Source: Moraxellaceae bacterium (GTDB lineage Bacteria > Pseudomonadota > Gammaproteobacteria > Pseudomonadales > Moraxellaceae). From it: a stretch of 64,000 nt of DNA. The position numbers and the translations under genes are program-made. The stretch spans positions 28,607-92,606 of the forward strand of contig SECL01000010.1 of NCBI GenBank assembly GCA_004173455.1, given 5' to 3'. The notes below the pieces were generated by a model, which searched no databases, was not told the DNA's origin, and saw nothing but the letters and a program-made list of their open reading frames with translations. Every line of letters starts with the position of its first letter. Position 1 is the first letter of the stretch. Below are positions 8,301 to 18,910 of this stretch, piece after piece.

Positions 8301-11300
8301 CGGCGTGATCCATCACCACCACCGTTAATTTTTGACCCTTTAAGTAGTAGTTTGAAAAGTAAACCTCAAAGCTGCCATCGGCCTTGACCTGTTCATAATA
8401 ACTATAAATTTGCTGACCATCGGCGTCATAGACTTTAATCAGGCTACCCGGTTCAGCAAGGCCTGATAGTGAATTGCCGGATGGATTGATCACCACTTGC
8501 GTTGCTGGCGTGGGGGCGCTGGTATCGACAGGTGCGGTAATCACACCCGCAACACTTTGATTGCCCGCCTTATCGGTGGCAATGACTTTGAGGGTTTCAC
8601 CCTTTAGATAATAACCAAATAGCGTGCTACTAAAGGTGCCATCTTCATTGGTTGTACCATAACCGGCCGAATTACCATGCGAGTCATAAATCCTGATTTC
8701 AGTGAGGGCTTCGGACTGACCACTTAACGTATGGCCTGTCGGATCAAGTACCAGAGCCGTAGGCGCTAAAGGAGCAATGTCATCTAACGGCGCAATCAGG
8801 CTGCCCGCACTGCTTTCATTACCTGCCGCATCAATCACCTTGACAGTTAAGACCTGACCTTGTAGCAATGGCGGATAAAACCAGATGCTAAAGCTGCCGT
8901 CGTTCCAGCTTGGCGATGCGTTGATTTGCTGGCCAGCGGCATCTTCTACCACAATTTGGCTATTCGGCTCAGCCTGCCCTGTCAGGTAATGGCCATCGGG
9001 TGACATCACCAGATTGGTTGCCTGCTTAGGTGCCACATTATCCAGCGGTGCAACCACGGTTGCGGCGGTGCTCTGGTTGCCGGCCTGATCAGTGACAACC
9101 ACACTGATCACCTGGCCTTTGAGCTGAGTATTCCAAAAATAGGCGCTAAGATTGCCGTCGCTATCGGTGTAGCCATTGCCAATCTTCTCATGATTACTGT
9201 TATAAAGCGTAATATCGCTATTGGCTTCGGCATGGCCAGTGATGGTCTGGCCATGGCTATCAATGACCAGATCGGTTGGCGCTTCGGGTGCTTGGTTATC
9301 GTTCGGGGCAATCACTTTTCGGGCTTTGCCTGCATTACCTGCCCGGTCTACTACGGTGACCGTTAAGGTTTCGCCATGCAAATAATGCTGGTTTAGCGTG
9401 AGTTCAAACTGACCTTTATCATTGGTCTGGCCTGAACCTGCATAGTTGCCTTCCCGATCGGTTACTGTAATTTCACTATTGGCTTCAGCAGTCCCCGTCA
9501 GGATACGGCCATCAGCATTCACGCTTAAATGAGCCGCTGCCGCCGGTGCGATCTGGTCAACAGGCGCTGTAATGCTCACAGGCTTGGCAGAATTGCCTGC
9601 TTCATCCGTCATGCTGATCGTCAGTTTTTGGCCATTTAAATAATACTGATCCAGTACAACGCTAAACTTTCCGATGGAATTACTCTGGCCGCTTCCGATA
9701 AGCCGATGCTCGGCATCATAAATTTTTACCGATGTATGGGCATCACCTATGCCGGTAATACGGTGTCCCTGTGCGTCAACCACGAGCTGCTGGGCAGACT
9801 GTGGTGCCACGTAATCCATGACCGTAATCGCAGGCTTGCTTTCATGGCCACGCGAATCAATTGCGGTGACAAACAACTGCTGGCCATTGGTTAGCTCGGC
9901 ATCCACATGCACAGAAAGATACTGGTACGAGTCATTATCCAGCAGATGATACGGCAGGATATTGCCTTTCTCATCTTTAATAACAATCCGGTTGCCGCGT
10001 TCAACGCTGACCTCAATAATATTGTCTACACCCGTTTTGGCACTCACCTCGGGCATTAATGCATATTCCGGTGCTTTGACCTCAACGGGTGTGCTTGCAT
10101 TGTGATTGGCATCAACAATGGTGACCTTAATGGTTTCGCCATGATGCAGCGCAGAACCCAAAACAATCCGAAAGCTGCCATCTTTTTGTACCGGAATACT
10201 GTCTACGCCGCCATTCATAAACGCAAACGTGACAAAGCTACCTGCTTCTGCCTGACCACTAATCACGGTTCCACTGTCATTAATGGTGACCGCAGTGGCG
10301 GGTTCAGGCGCGGTATAGTCAACAGTGATTTGTCCTTGTGCGCTATTTTGACCCTTGCTATTGACGGCTGATACCTGCAATTGCTGATGATCGGTTAATG
10401 ACTGGCTGGACTGTAGCGAAAAATAACCCGACCAATCACTTGTTCCGCTCGCAATGATATTGCCGCTGGCATCCTTAATGGTAATCGTGCTATTAACCTC
10501 TGCCCGCCCTGAAATCAGACCATCGGTGGTAATGCGCTGCACATCAGGCACAGGCGCATAATCCGGTGCCGTTACCGTGGCACTAGGACTGATATTCTGG
10601 TTGTTATCATGCACCCTGACCTGAACTTTTTCACCCTCATGCAACGGGGTGATTAGTACGATACTAAATGTGCCGTCGGCATTAATATCACCATATCCCA
10701 GTGAATAACCTTGTTCATTCTGAATCTCCACAAAGCTACCTGCTTCACCTGTTCCACTCAGGGTAGTCCCTAGCGCATCAAAGACCAGACCCGTTGGCGC
10801 AGTGGGTGGCGTATAGTCAGCAGTCAGCGAATAGGGCCGGCTTTCCATGCCATCCTTAATGGCAATCACCGTAATTGCCGTGCCTTCTGGCAGCGGCTGA
10901 TCAAGACTAAAACTAAAGTGGCGGAAATCAAATAAAGAGGACGAAACTAACCCATTGAAGTTATCAGTCACATCATATTCACCAATCACCTGACCTTGTG
11001 CATCCAGTACCTTAATCAGGCTGCCTGATGTGGTGAAGCCCTCAATTAAGCCATTTTCGCTAATGTGCATAATCTCTATAAAAGGAACCTCAACCACATT
11101 TACCGGATTAGACAGATTGCTTTCATGGCCATTGATTGTGGCGGTGACGCGAAGGCTGTCACCCGCTTCTACCAGTCCAGTCTCTCCATAAATGGTAAAT
11201 TGGCCATTGTCATCGGCTGTAGCACTGGCAATCGCATTACCTTGGGCATCCTTAATGGTAATAGTGCTGCCCTTAAACGCTGTGCCACTGATAGTCAGGA

Positions 11301-12996
11301 CACCAATACCACTGACCGTTGCCAGAATCTCTGTCGGTGCCTCAGGAACCGGATTGATACTGTAAGCTTTGCTAACATCCAGCTGAGCCACATTACCGGC
11401 GATGTCTTTGAGCGATAGATGTGCAGATACCTGATCGGCACTAAATAATACATTGCCAGCAATTTCTACCGACCACTGACCTGTCGCAGGATCAATGGTG
11501 GCTGCATAGCTGTTGCCATCCACTTCCACCATCAGGCTGTAATGGCTAAGGTCAGTTGCAAGGCCGCTTAACGATCCGGTAATCAGCTGGGTATTTTCGG
11601 CTTCCAGCAAATCAATGCTGTTGTCCGCTGTAATATCATTAATGCTGATGACGGTTTTGGTCATATCGATTTGCTGGTCAACGATGACGGACTGCACATC
11701 GCTTGTGCTGCTATTGCCAGCAATGTCAGTCGTGATCGCACGGAATTGATAGCTTCCATTCGCCAGATTACTTTGTACTGCCGTGGTGGCCATCCATGTC
11801 TTGCCGCCGTCAGTCGACATCTGATACTCAATCTGGCTACCGGCTTCCTGTCCGGATAATTGCAGGTTAAAACTGTCATCCCGTGTAATACGATCGGTGC
11901 CAGAAGCTCCCGTATCAGTTAAATCAAGCATACTTAGGTTGGCGGCTGTGGGAGCGGTGGTGTCGACAGTGACAAGTTGCACCGCGCTAAAACTGCTATT
12001 ACCCGCAATGTCGGTTACTTTGGCACGAAACTGATAGCTACCATCTATCAAATCAGCCTGATTAGCTGTTGTAGTGATCCAGCTTTTGCCGCCATCAATC
12101 GACATCTGATACTCAATCTGGCTATTGCTTTCTGTTTTCGTAACAGTCAAATCAAAGCTTTTATCATTGCCAATATGATCGGTTGCCACCTGACCGCTAT
12201 CCTGATAATTACCCAGTGTTAGCTGGCCAGCAGCAGGCAGGGTGGTATCTACTGTCAGCGCTGTGGTGTCGCTAAATGAGCTATTACCTGCGGCATCCGT
12301 GACTTTTACCCGAAACTGATAACTGCCATCCACCAGATTGCTTTGCATGGCCGTGGTGCCAATCCATGTCTTGCCACCGTCAGTCGACATCTGATACTCA
12401 ATCTGGCTACCGGCTTCCTGTCCGGATAATTGCAGGTTAAAACTGCGATCACTGGTTATACGATCTAAACTGGACGCCCCTGTATCCTGTAACTGGGTAA
12501 AAGACAAGCGACCTGTATCAGGTGCTGTTGTATCTTTAGGCGATGCACTGCTGCTCCCACCACCCTGACTGGCTGCAATGGCAATGCCACCGACCACCGC
12601 TGCCCCAATTCCATACAGCCCCAGATTGCCCGTTTCACTGAGCAATGGCGCTGCCGTAGTATCCACAGGCAAATAATCCACCGTAATTTGTCCTGTCGCT
12701 GCTGGAGTTATATTCACTTGCCAGCTACCCGTCGCGCTTTCCAATACCATCTGGCTATTGGCAAATGCAAAGTAATTTTCAACTGTAATCACTTCACCAT
12801 TTTCCAGCGTAATTACCGCGCTGTTGCCAGTGCGCTCAATTTTTGCAATCTGGTCTGGGGTGATGCCCAACTGCACTTTGGCTACCTTATCCAAGGTCAC
12901 CACGGTATGCTGCGGATCAATAACTTTAATTGTTGCCGATTGTGCTTTTAGGACACTTAAGTTATTTGTTTGATTTAAAACATTAATTTTTACCAT
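5335..12996 (-). CDS. Giant Bap-like Ig-repeat surface protein
   Basis: A protein of about 2,553 residues. Residues 1-130 resemble the prefix domain of BapA/Bap biofilm proteins, ending in a hydrophobic Gly/Ala segment ([19 protein letters not shown]). About 26 Ig-like units follow: three of about 95 residues carrying [12 protein letters not shown], one of a different type, then about 22 of 80-88 residues with the pattern APxxAxxL...LSGxAExxS...L.G..L.V...DxAGN. Units 14 and 16 of the last type have lost the DxAGN strand. The final 110 residues are acidic, carry no repeat and end [12 protein letters not shown] found one cysteine in the whole protein. Bap-like proteins leave by type I secretion and mediate adhesion and biofilm growth. 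I see no GGxGxD calcium repeats and no secretion genes nearby. The ATG at 12996 is preferred over an in-frame GTG 9 bp upstream. Confidence 0.88.
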   Translation of the reverse strand: MVKINVLNQTNNLSVLKAQSATIKVIDPQHTVVTLDKVAKVQLGITPDQIAKIERTGNSAVITLENGEVITVENYFAFANSQMVLESATGSWQVNITPAATGQITVDYLPVDTTAAPLLSETGNLGLYGIGAAVVGGIAIAASQGGGSSSASPKDTTAPDTGRLSFTQLQDTGASSLDRITSDRSFNLQLSGQEAGSQIEYQMSTDGGKTWIGTTAMQSNLVDGSYQFRVKVTDAAGNSSFSDTTALTVDTTLPAAGQLTLGNYQDSGQVATDHIGNDKSFDLTVTKTESNSQIEYQMSIDGGKSWITTTANQADLIDGSYQFRAKVTDIAGNSSFSAVQLVTVDTTAPTAANLSMLDLTDTGASGTDRITRDDSFNLQLSGQEAGSQIEYQMSTDGGKTWMATTAVQSNLANGSYQFRAITTDIAGNSSTSDVQSVIVDQQIDMTKTVISINDITADNSIDLLEAENTQLITGSLSGLATDLSHYSLMVEVDGNSYAATIDPATGQWSVEIAGNVLFSADQVSAHLSLKDIAGNVAQLDVSKAYSINPVPEAPTEILATVSGIGVLTISGTAFKGSTITIKDAQGNAIASATADDNGQFTIYGETGLVEAGDSLRVTATINGHESNLSNPVNVVEVPFIEIMHISENGLIEGFTTSGSLIKVLDAQGQVIGEYDVTDNFNGLVSSSLFDFRHFSFSLDQPLPEGTAITVIAIKDGMESRPYSLTADYTPPTAPTGLVFDALGTTLSGTGEAGSFVEIQNEQGYSLGYGDINADGTFSIVLITPLHEGEKVQVRVHDNNQNISPSATVTAPDYAPVPDVQRITTDGLISGRAEVNSTITIKDASGNIIASGTSDWSGYFSLQSSQSLTDHQQLQVSAVNSKGQNSAQGQITVDYTAPEPATAVTINDSGTVISGQAEAGSFVTFAFMNGGVDSIPVQKDGSFRIVLGSALHHGETIKVTIVDANHNASTPVEVKAPEYALMPEVSAKTGVDNIIEVSVERGNRIVIKDEKGNILPYHLLDNDSYQYLSVHVDAELTNGQQLFVTAIDSRGHESKPAITVMDYVAPQSAQQLVVDAQGHRITGIGDAHTSVKIYDAEHRLIGSGQSNSIGKFSVVLDQYYLNGQKLTISMTDEAGNSAKPVSITAPVDQIAPAAAAHLSVNADGRILTGTAEANSEITVTDREGNYAGSGQTNDKGQFELTLNQHYLHGETLTVTVVDRAGNAGKARKVIAPNDNQAPEAPTDLVIDSHGQTITGHAEANSDITLYNSNHEKIGNGYTDSDGNLSAYFWNTQLKGQVISVVVTDQAGNQSTAATVVAPLDNVAPKQATNLVMSPDGHYLTGQAEPNSQIVVEDAAGQQINASPSWNDGSFSIWFYPPLLQGQVLTVKVIDAAGNESSAGSLIAPLDDIAPLAPTALVLDPTGHTLSGQSEALTEIRIYDSHGNSAGYGTTNEDGTFSSTLFGYYLKGETLKVIATDKAGNQSVAGVITAPVDTSAPTPATQVVINPSGNSLSGLAEPGSLIKVYDADGQQIYSYYEQVKADGSFEVYFSNYYLKGQKLTVVVMDHAGNASTPVNVTAPLDNLAPKAATNLTFGAGGVLSGDAENSANIVVKDSLGQVISTTEVREDNHFDVSFDQNFLHGETVFVTVMDHAGNVSAQTSIVTPQSTVAIATHLVINDKGDVLTGHATAGSYVYVVNDQNQVIQNAISVDQTGKFSITLNNPYVKGQTLKVYVAENYYEKFSNAASVIAPNDITPPTKPTQVKVTEYHSYITGHAEANSTIVIKDSEGFVRGESHVDASGHFEAMLQGYIFKGQQLFIRAVDYAGNESQAATYSIPVNAKAPRPATDLEVSADGHLLSGQAALNAVVKIYDPSGSFLALGWADDSGHFTIDLNDFYVRGETLRVVVEGSVSDSIASSIIAPIDVTAPKAASGLKVSSDGQSMTGHAEAYSIISIFDQNKNLVGQDYADEKGNFKVYLYDYYLKGQTLSVLVKDHADNESKLVKVKAPLDNIAPEAPHALEFSANGSVLSGTAEMNSKIVVMNADGTVITEGSAWYSNQFNIQFNPPLLQGQQVTVVAIDRAGNESIAATIIAPLDNTPPAAPEVLGFDQSLESVFVNAEPESRFIVRDSAGKELTSYVYESRPGEFRIGMYWDHINEGDTLTITAIDRAGNQSAVTQVVAIADVTPPAIPEQLEFNDERTLLSGTAEAYSQIQVYDSNGYTINNGDVFADAAGKFVLDIYGPNYEGQYITVVATDRAGNTSHAADLIVPLDHIPPAMPLDLAISESGEWQVVTGQADFYCSIEVRDAEGSLIGTGYTDGGWNVFSVFLESKYLNGEVLTVTVIDEAGNASVPASISTPLDVTAPAPASDLMLNDEMSSQTLMLMGSAEPYSTVKVHAADNSVAGESITDEMGNFVLYFDSYYPEGGVFEVTVTDRAGNVSEGSSLIIAERSDVVVIDEPVDEPVMEGFSAIYTLLNTAHHDPAALTSDPDSNSISSPQNIDALLTDQVDVVAEDIFATLGISAAPVQPVSNHDSLMHTFTTERPDDFLAQQAVLF
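11792..11875 (-). repeat. 84-bp direct repeat copy inside the adhesin gene
   Basis: This stretch matches 12362-12445 at 83 of 84 bases (the only difference is G at 11806 against A at 12376). It encodes the TWMATTA-to-LQLSG region of the third long Ig unit. The copies lie exactly 570 bp (190 codons) apart, so recombination between them would remove two units in frame. Confidence 0.9.
12362..12445 (-). repeat. 84-bp direct repeat copy inside the adhesin gene
   Basis: Partner of the copy at 11792-11875, located in the first long Ig unit. The intervening second unit is clearly more divergent at DNA level. This suggests gene conversion or recent duplication between units one and three. Confidence 0.9.
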
Positions 12997-13096
12997 TATA
13001 TACACTCAATTTAGATTATAAATTTTGTGTTTATATAACGTTAATTTTGGTAAAAAATCTATGCATCCAACAAAAAATTTATCGCAATTTTTCCGC

Positions 13097-13102
13097 TATA
13101 AT
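13097..13102 (+). promoter_or_regulatory. Candidate -10 box for gltX
   Basis: TATAAT in the context CCGCTATAATCGC lies 35 bp before the gltX ATG, in the 140-bp gap between the divergent adhesin and gltX genes. No clear -35 box is seen. Confidence 0.45.
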
Positions 13103-13136
13103 CGCTGCAATTTACACATTTTGCCTATCCAGACCT

Positions 13137-14642
13137 ATGACTGTCCGTACCCGTATTGCACCCTCCCCAACTGGATTTCCTCATGTGGGCACTGCTTATA
13201 TTGCCCTGTTTAACCTGTGTTTTGCCCGGCAACATGGCGGTGAATTTATTTTAAGGATTGAAGACACCGATCAGACCCGCTCTACGCCTGAATCTGAAAA
13301 AATGATTCTGGATTCACTGCGCTGGCTGGGCTTAAGCTGGAGCGAGGGGCCAGATATTGGCGGGCCACATGCGCCGTATCGCCAAAGCGAACGGATGGGC
13401 ATTTATAAACAATATGCGCTGGATCTGATTGAAAAAGGCCATGCATTTTATTGCTTTGCCAGCAGCGCAGAGCTGGATCAGATGCGTATTGAGCAACAGG
13501 CGCGCGGTGAAACCCCAAAATATGATGGCCGTGGCTTAAAGCTGTCCGAGCAGGAAATCCAGCAACGTCTGGCGGCAGGTGAGCCACATGTGATCCGCAT
13601 GAAAGTTCCCGAAAGTGGCATTTGCCAGATTGATGACATGCTGCGTGGCAGCATTGAAATTCCGTGGGAACAGGTCGACATGCAGATTTTGCTCAAAACC
13701 GACGGTATGCCGACTTATCATCTGGCCAACGTGGTGGATGACCACTTAATGCAAATTACCCATGTGATCCGCGGCGAAGAATGGATTCCATCCGCGCCCA
13801 AACACCAGTTGCTGTATCAGTATTTTGGCTGGGACATGCCAGTATTGTGTCATATGCCGCTACTGCGCAACCCGGACAAATCCAAGCTATCCAAGCGCAA
13901 AAACCCAACCAGCATTACCTATTATCGTGATATTGGCATTTTGCCGGAAGCCTTGCTGAACTATCTGGGACGTATGGGCTGGTCGATGCCGGATGAACGC
14001 GAGCAATTTAGCCTAGATGACATGATTGCCAATTTTGACCTCAAGCGCGTGTCGCTGGGCGGACCCATTTTTGATGTGGAAAAACTCAATTGGCTAAATG
14101 GCCAGTGGATCAAAGGCTTAACGCCGGGGCAGTTGCTGGACAAAATTTTGGCATGGCGTGGCAACCGGGACAAGCTGGAACAAATTGCCGCTGCCATTCA
14201 ACCCCGTATTAATACCCTGTCTGATGCGATTGACTGGGCTGGGTTTTTCTTTAACCGTGTCCCCAAAGTTGGGCCTGACGCTTTTGTCAGCAAGAAACTG
14301 ACTGAAGAACAGGTGCGCCAAAGCTTGCAATTGGCGGTTTGGCGGCTGGAAGCGCTGATCACCTGGAATAAAGACAGTGTGAGTCAAACGCTGATGACGC
14401 TGGCCGAGCAAATGGGTATCAAGCTGCGTGACTTTATGCCGGCATTTTTTGTGGCGATTGCCGGTTCAACCAGCAGTACACCCGTGATGGAATCCATGGT
14501 GATTCTGGGCGCTGACCTGACCTATGCAAGACTGCGTGCAGCACTGGACATACTGGGTGGGGTAAGTAAAAATGAAACCAAGGCATGGCAAAAGCTCAAT
14601 GACAGCCTGCAAACGCCGAAAAATACAGCAGATGAGCAGTAA
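13137..14642 (+). CDS. gltX: Glutamate--tRNA ligase
   Basis: Glutamyl-tRNA synthetase of 501 residues that charges tRNA-Glu with glutamate. The class I signature appears as [13 protein letters not shown] (HIGH-type motif, residues 8-20) and KLSKRK (KMSKS-type, about residue 250). A C-terminal helical anticodon-binding domain follows. The open frame starts earlier at 13047, but [13 protein letters not shown] at 13137 is the family N-terminus and sits 35 bp after a TATAAT box. Its own substrate tRNA-Glu is encoded 190 bp downstream, after tRNA-Ala. Confidence 0.96.
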   Translation: MTVRTRIAPSPTGFPHVGTAYIALFNLCFARQHGGEFILRIEDTDQTRSTPESEKMILDSLRWLGLSWSEGPDIGGPHAPYRQSERMGIYKQYALDLIEKGHAFYCFASSAELDQMRIEQQARGETPKYDGRGLKLSEQEIQQRLAAGEPHVIRMKVPESGICQIDDMLRGSIEIPWEQVDMQILLKTDGMPTYHLANVVDDHLMQITHVIRGEEWIPSAPKHQLLYQYFGWDMPVLCHMPLLRNPDKSKLSKRKNPTSITYYRDIGILPEALLNYLGRMGWSMPDEREQFSLDDMIANFDLKRVSLGGPIFDVEKLNWLNGQWIKGLTPGQLLDKILAWRGNRDKLEQIAAAIQPRINTLSDAIDWAGFFFNRVPKVGPDAFVSKKLTEEQVRQSLQLAVWRLEALITWNKDSVSQTLMTLAEQMGIKLRDFMPAFFVAIAGSTSSTPVMESMVILGADLTYARLRAALDILGGVSKNETKAWQKLNDSLQTPKNTADEQ

Positions 14643-14657
14643 TTATTTATTTTTTGA

Positions 14658-14686
14658 TTGACAGTGTGACGATCAACCCCTAACAT
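14658..14686 (+). promoter_or_regulatory. Promoter of the tRNA-Ala/tRNA-Glu unit
   Basis: TTGACA (14658-14663) and TAACAT (14681-14686) are separated by exactly 17 bp. A GC-rich GCGC discriminator follows, and the mature tRNA-Ala begins 12 bp further on. This is a textbook sigma-70 stable-RNA promoter. GC-rich discriminators are typical of stringently controlled promoters, so ppGpp/DksA control is a reasonable inference. Confidence 0.8.
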
Positions 14687-14698
14687 TTGCGCACTGTC

Positions 14699-14774
14699 GG
14701 GGCCATAGCTCAGTTGGTAGAGCGCTACAATGGCATTGTAGAGGTCAGCGGTTCGATCCCGCTTGGCTCCACCA
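14699..14774 (+). tRNA. tRNA-Ala (anticodon GGC)
   Basis: A complete cloverleaf: acceptor stem GGGGCCA/TGGCTCC with one G-U pair, D-loop AGCTCAGTTGGTAGAGC, anticodon stem CTACA/TGTAG enclosing ATGGCAT (anticodon GGC), T-loop GGTTCGATCCC and encoded 3' ACCA. It reads GCC codons. Confidence 0.97.
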
Positions 14775-14833
14775 TTTTTTAAATGGTATCGCACAGTTAC
14801 TGTTTTAATAGCATGCTATTAACCAGTATATAT

Positions 14834-14909
14834 GTCCCTATCGTCTAGAGGCCTAGGACATCGCCCTTTCACGGCGGTAACCGGGGTTCGAATCCCCGTA
14901 GGGACGCCA
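14834..14909 (+). tRNA. tRNA-Glu (anticodon TTC)
   Basis: A complete cloverleaf: acceptor stem GTCCCTA/TAGGGAC, anticodon arm CGCCCTTTCACGGCG with anticodon TTC, T-arm CCGGGGTTCGAATCCCCG and encoded 3' GCCA. It lies 59 bp after tRNA-Ala and is probably co-transcribed with it. It is the substrate of the upstream gltX product. GluQ (33 kb) is a GluRS paralogue but acts on tRNA-Asp, not on this tRNA. Confidence 0.97.
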
Positions 14910-14946
14910 AATTCGATTCTGCTTTCCATCAGGAGAGCAAATCAGC

Positions 14947-14977
14947 AAAAGCCCAGTCATTGATGATTGGGCTTTTT
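14947..14977 (+). terminator. Terminator of the tRNA unit
   Basis: AGCCCAGTCAT and ATGATTGGGCT form a near-perfect 11-bp hairpin with a tiny loop, followed by TTTTTGTTTTT. It ends the gltX/tRNA region. Confidence 0.9.
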
Positions 14978-15110
14978 GTTTTTGCATACTCTTTTTTAGC
15001 CAGCCTGTTTTTTAGCTAGTCCACTGGCTGGCATAGAAATTTTGGTCTTGTCGTAAAATTGCCATAACTTGATAGATCAAATTATGGCTGGTTTTAATCA
15101 TAAAAAAGGC

Positions 15111-15662
15111 TTAATCCCGGTCATGATGCTTGCCGCCAATTTTGGGTACAATTTGTTCAATGTTGCCACGCAGGTTATCGCGTAAGGCACGTCCAATATT
15201 GCTCAGGCTGGTTTTTTCAGCAGGTAGGCCGATATCAAGTTCATTGCCAAAATTGGCTTCCAGTGCTGCTATGCGCTGCTTAAGCTCTAACGGCATGGCG
15301 GCTTTTTCAAAGGTTTTGGCATCTACCATCACCACAATTGCCTCACCCGTAGCCACAATCTGTGCCTGATGGTTACTGTACAGCACATAGGCCATACGAA
15401 AACCGGAGTTGCGAATTTCCACCACTTGCACCCCGACTTTTAGGCTATCAGGATAAAAAACCGGTCGTAAATAGCGGCAACTGCTGGCAGAAATCACACT
15501 CACCAATCCATGGTTAAACGCCTCAATGTGGCTCAGGTACTCGATACGCGCGCTTTCCATATAGCGGTAATACATAACGTTATTGACATGACCAAAGGCA
15601 TCCATGTCACCCCAGGCCACCGTTTGATGATAAACCACGGGACATTCTTTAATGGAACTCAT
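15111..15662 (-). CDS. Acyl-CoA thioesterase, 4HBT/YbgC-type hot-dog fold
   Basis: A protein of 183 residues with the single hot-dog domain of the 4-hydroxybenzoyl-CoA thioesterase family. The N-terminal segment WGDMDAFGHVNNVMYYRYME carries the Asp that acts as the catalytic residue in this family, followed by the usual helix. These enzymes hydrolyse acyl-CoA thioesters. The substrate cannot be read from the sequence. The C-terminal 40 residues extend beyond the core fold. It lies 35 bp downstream of hemY on the same strand and may be co-transcribed with it. Confidence 0.82.
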   Translation of the reverse strand: MSSIKECPVVYHQTVAWGDMDAFGHVNNVMYYRYMESARIEYLSHIEAFNHGLVSVISASSCRYLRPVFYPDSLKVGVQVVEIRNSGFRMAYVLYSNHQAQIVATGEAIVVMVDAKTFEKAAMPLELKQRIAALEANFGNELDIGLPAEKTSLSNIGRALRDNLRGNIEQIVPKIGGKHHDRD

Positions 15663-15697
15663 ACGTATTTCCTAAACTCAGGATGCACAACATAAAA

Positions 15698-16972
15698 TTA
15701 GTGTGATGAATGGGAATGATACCCGACTGGACGCAGGTTTGAATTGGCCTGATTGTCCAGCGAGCCGTGCGCCTGATACAACAGCTCCAGATCGGCCAGT
15801 AAATCCGGCTGGCTAGCCAAAGCCTGACCTAAGCGCAAATAGCCAAAATCTGGATGCTGCTGCCAGTGTTGCAGGATTGCCTGCGCGGCTTCCGTTTGCT
15901 GGTCTGCCATCAGCTGATGCCACTGCGCCAGTGCAATGGAGGGCTGCCCCGGATAACGCTGTGCCAGTTCATTGAGACGCTGGGTAAAATGCTGACACTC
16001 TACGGTGCCCTCTTGTAGCTGGTTTTGCAGCCAGATGGTGAGAACACGCGAATCAAACTCTAGCCGCAACAACTGGTCAGCCAATTGCTGACGCTGCTGG
16101 ATCAGGTGTTGCTGTTGCGGCGCTGACAAGGCTTGGTCATTGATCTGGTTGAGCAGTAGCAGCCACTGGCGCGCACTGGCAATATCCAGCCAGAACTCAG
16201 GCTGCGCTTGTTGTTGCTGATAATGATCAAGCAGTTGTTGGTATTGTTCAGGACTGGCCTGATTTAGTTGCTGTTGTAGCGCAACCAACCAGTCATATTG
16301 CTGGATGGGCGTTAATGACAGTTTGCTATCGGATTGCACTAAAAGCCATGGCTGCGCGATGAGTAGTTTGGCCCATAAGCCCTGCACAGACACATCCCAC
16401 GCTGGATTTAATGAATGCACAAAGGCTGACACCGGTTGCTGGCTTAAGGCCATTAACGCCGCCTGTGCCTCGCTATAATGCTGTGCCGCAAGGTGCAGTT
16501 CAATCTGTTCCAGCACCAGCAAATCGGTTAATGCAGAACCCTGATCCAAAGCCTGCGCGGCCTGTTCCAGTTGGCCATTTTCACGCAGTAAGTGCGCCCG
16601 GATCAGTTGTTTCAAACTGGCCGACTGGTTAAAAATAGCGTCAAGGTCGGCCTGCTTGCTGGTTTTGGCATTGAGTAACCACAAACAGCCCAGTTGCTCA
16701 AAAGGCAACAATTGCTGGTAATGTTCAATCTTTTTGGGATGGCGCAAGTGCCAGTATTTGATCCAGCGATTGGCCGCTCGAATACCCGCCACCAAGCCCA
16801 AAATGATCACAAACACCAGCAACATCACTAGTGTGGCGCTGGTTTGTATTTGCCAGCCTAGCCAGACAATCAAGACATAGCCTGCACCTGAATACCAGCC
16901 CAGCAGCATAATCAGGCCAATACCCAGCAGCACCAGCCACAAGGCGCGATGTTGTAATGGCTGGTAGCTCAT
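15698..16972 (-). CDS. hemY: Haem biosynthesis-associated TPR protein HemY
   Basis: A protein of 424 residues with two N-terminal transmembrane helices (about 11-30 and 42-65, separated by a short loop with GYVLIVW). A long cytoplasmic, glutamine-rich alpha-helical region with TPR-like repeats follows. This architecture and its place after hemX match proteobacterial HemY, an inner-membrane protein tied to late tetrapyrrole synthesis whose exact role is unclear. Its start overlaps the hemX stop by 4 bases (ATGA), which implies translational coupling. Confidence 0.85.
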   Translation of the reverse strand: MSYQPLQHRALWLVLLGIGLIMLLGWYSGAGYVLIVWLGWQIQTSATLVMLLVFVIILGLVAGIRAANRWIKYWHLRHPKKIEHYQQLLPFEQLGCLWLLNAKTSKQADLDAIFNQSASLKQLIRAHLLRENGQLEQAAQALDQGSALTDLLVLEQIELHLAAQHYSEAQAALMALSQQPVSAFVHSLNPAWDVSVQGLWAKLLIAQPWLLVQSDSKLSLTPIQQYDWLVALQQQLNQASPEQYQQLLDHYQQQQAQPEFWLDIASARQWLLLLNQINDQALSAPQQQHLIQQRQQLADQLLRLEFDSRVLTIWLQNQLQEGTVECQHFTQRLNELAQRYPGQPSIALAQWHQLMADQQTEAAQAILQHWQQHPDFGYLRLGQALASQPDLLADLELLYQAHGSLDNQANSNLRPVGYHSHSSH

Positions 16973-17895
16973 GGTGCCCCCTTTTGCCCGCTCAGCAGGG
17001 TCAGCGAGGTAAGTTCAATCGTATCAGGCCATGGCTGGTTTTTGAGTTTTTCCAGCTTGTAGGCGATTTGCCGGCTGGATGCATCGGGCAATAAATAAAG
17101 CTGGCTCAGGGCTTCATTCAAACTTGTGCTAAAACTCACCTGATCACTTTGCGCCAGGGCCAGACGCGCAATGGCTACATTAATGCTGGCCTGCTTGGCA
17201 ATAAAATTACGTTCCAGCATGTGCTGCCCTGCATGGGGTGCCGCAGGCTCAATCAGGATAAGCTGTTTAAACCAATACCTTATGCCTGATCCGTTCTGGC
17301 TGGACGATGGTGTCAGTAAACCTGCTGGCGCCTGTACCGCCAATAGGTTGAGTTGTTGCTGGACTTGCAATAAGGACTGGTTTAAGGCAGCGCGTGTCTG
17401 TTGCTGGCGTGTGGCTTGCTGGGCAATATTGAGCTGGTCAATTTTCAGGGTTTGCAACAAGGTGTTATTAAACACATCACCCAGATCCTGCTGATTTTCG
17501 ATGAGGTTTTGCTGTAACTCTAACAATAGTTGCTGGGCTTTTTTAGGGTGACCCTGCCTTAAATGATCCTGTGCCATATCCAGTGCGTTCAATGTCCATT
17601 GGCGTTGTTGTAGCCGCAAGCTATTACGCTGTTGGTTAAACTGCATTTGCTGTGACGGACTGAGCCGGATGGGCTGCGCGGCATTGGCCGCATTGCTATT
17701 GCTGTTATTGACGGCCTGCTGACGCGCCACTGCCACCAGACGGTCATTTAAATCGGCAATCTGTTTTTGTGCTGCCTGCTGGCTTTGTAGCACCTGTTGC
17801 TGGCGCTGCTGGTCGTTTTTATAAAATATATAGCTTAGGCTGATCATCAGCACCAGCAGGATGAGTCCTGAGACGAGAAGTAATTTATTGTTCAT
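16969..17895 (-). CDS. hemX: HemX family membrane protein
   Basis: A protein of 308 residues with one N-terminal transmembrane helix (LLLVSGLILLVLMISLSYIF, residues 5-24) and a long periplasmic Gln-rich coiled-coil region. The domain resembles HemX, often annotated as uroporphyrinogen-III C-methyltransferase although this family lacks the methyltransferase fold. It sits between hemD and hemY, the standard order. The 163-bp gap to hemD holds five copies of TTTCAT (ATGAAA on the coding strand) but no obvious alternative start in frame. Confidence 0.85.
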   Translation of the reverse strand: MNNKLLLVSGLILLVLMISLSYIFYKNDQQRQQQVLQSQQAAQKQIADLNDRLVAVARQQAVNNSNSNAANAAQPIRLSPSQQMQFNQQRNSLRLQQRQWTLNALDMAQDHLRQGHPKKAQQLLLELQQNLIENQQDLGDVFNNTLLQTLKIDQLNIAQQATRQQQTRAALNQSLLQVQQQLNLLAVQAPAGLLTPSSSQNGSGIRYWFKQLILIEPAAPHAGQHMLERNFIAKQASINVAIARLALAQSDQVSFSTSLNEALSQLYLLPDASSRQIAYKLEKLKNQPWPDTIELTSLTLLSGQKGAP

Positions 17896-18058
17896 AATAG
17901 TTTTTTCATGGCGTTGTTTTCATCACATTCTTTTCATGATATGGCTTTCATGGCATGGCTTTCATCAGTGACACTCACAGATCTGGCCTATCTCAGGCAT
18001 CACAACGTTAATTAAAGCATAAAGAAGCTTTGGCATTGATACAATATTACATTTACGT

Positions 18059-18892
18059 CTACTGACACTTTTGTAGCTGCTCAAGCTGCATGAGCAGCGT
18101 GGCAGGTTCTAGGTTATCCAGCAGAATCACCCGAGGCGGCTTAGCCAAATCTGAGCGCATTGCTTGGCAGTGCTGGCTGATATATTGATGAATTTGCTGA
18201 TAAACTCGCTGCCCCAGCACCAAAATATAACACGGCATTATCCACCCAAACTGCTGACCAAGCTCTAGCCAGTGTTGCCATGATACCCCGCTACTGATCA
18301 ACAGCACCTGCGGATGATCAACCATGTGCTGCTCTAATCGGTGCTGATCTAACAGATGTTGATAATGCAGGCTGCTGCTGGCGGGCAATTGACGGCGATA
18401 CAGGTTCACACTCAGCACAGCTTGCTGACTGGCCAGTTGTTTGAGCATGAATTGGCGACCACCATAACCGCGCCAGAACATCACCGTGCCCAAGCCCGAT
18501 ACAGCAGATTGATCAGTTTGTGTAGGTGGTTGAAATACCTCAAGCGCCAGCATTCCCTCACTGGTTTCCAGCGTGGGAATCTGCACGGTTAAACCGGTCT
18601 GTTGCAGGATTTTTGCAGTACCCTGACCCACCGCAACCCATTGGCAGTCTAATTGGCCGGGCAAAATACCCAGTTGTTGCAAGCCAGCAAGGCCTAATTG
18701 GGCAGCGGCAGGACTTACCACCACCACCACCGCAACTTGCCGAATGGTTGACAATGGCTGTTGAATCAGAGCAAAAGGTTCAGCCACCAATTCCAGCAGC
18801 GGCAATTGCGTTACTGAATAACCAGCCTGCTGCAAGGCCTGATTTAACCCATCGGCACGCTCGCTTGGCCGCGTATTGATCACGTCTAACAT
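18059..18892 (-). CDS. hemD: Uroporphyrinogen-III synthase
   Basis: A protein of 277 residues that would cyclise hydroxymethylbilane to uroporphyrinogen III. HemD is weakly conserved. Visible features are the N-terminal VINTRPSERADGLNQAL segment (the family's TRP start), the VVVSPAAAQLGL segment and a central AVGQGTAKILQQTG stretch that matches the VG.GTA..L...G pattern. Position directly after hemC (18 bp gap) supports the call strongly. Several segments are Gln-rich, as in the neighbouring hemX and hemY. Confidence 0.88.
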   Translation of the reverse strand: MLDVINTRPSERADGLNQALQQAGYSVTQLPLLELVAEPFALIQQPLSTIRQVAVVVVVSPAAAQLGLAGLQQLGILPGQLDCQWVAVGQGTAKILQQTGLTVQIPTLETSEGMLALEVFQPPTQTDQSAVSGLGTVMFWRGYGGRQFMLKQLASQQAVLSVNLYRRQLPASSSLHYQHLLDQHRLEQHMVDHPQVLLISSGVSWQHWLELGQQFGWIMPCYILVLGQRVYQQIHQYISQHCQAMRSDLAKPPRVILLDNLEPATLLMQLEQLQKCQ

Positions 18893-18910
18893 AAAATTGG
18901 CAATAGGAAC

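Noticed and set aside
5335..12996. Regular repeats suggesting a CRISPR array or multiple genes
   Set aside because: The repeats are about 250-285 bp, lie in one open frame and encode Ig-like units. There are no short identical repeats with unique spacers.
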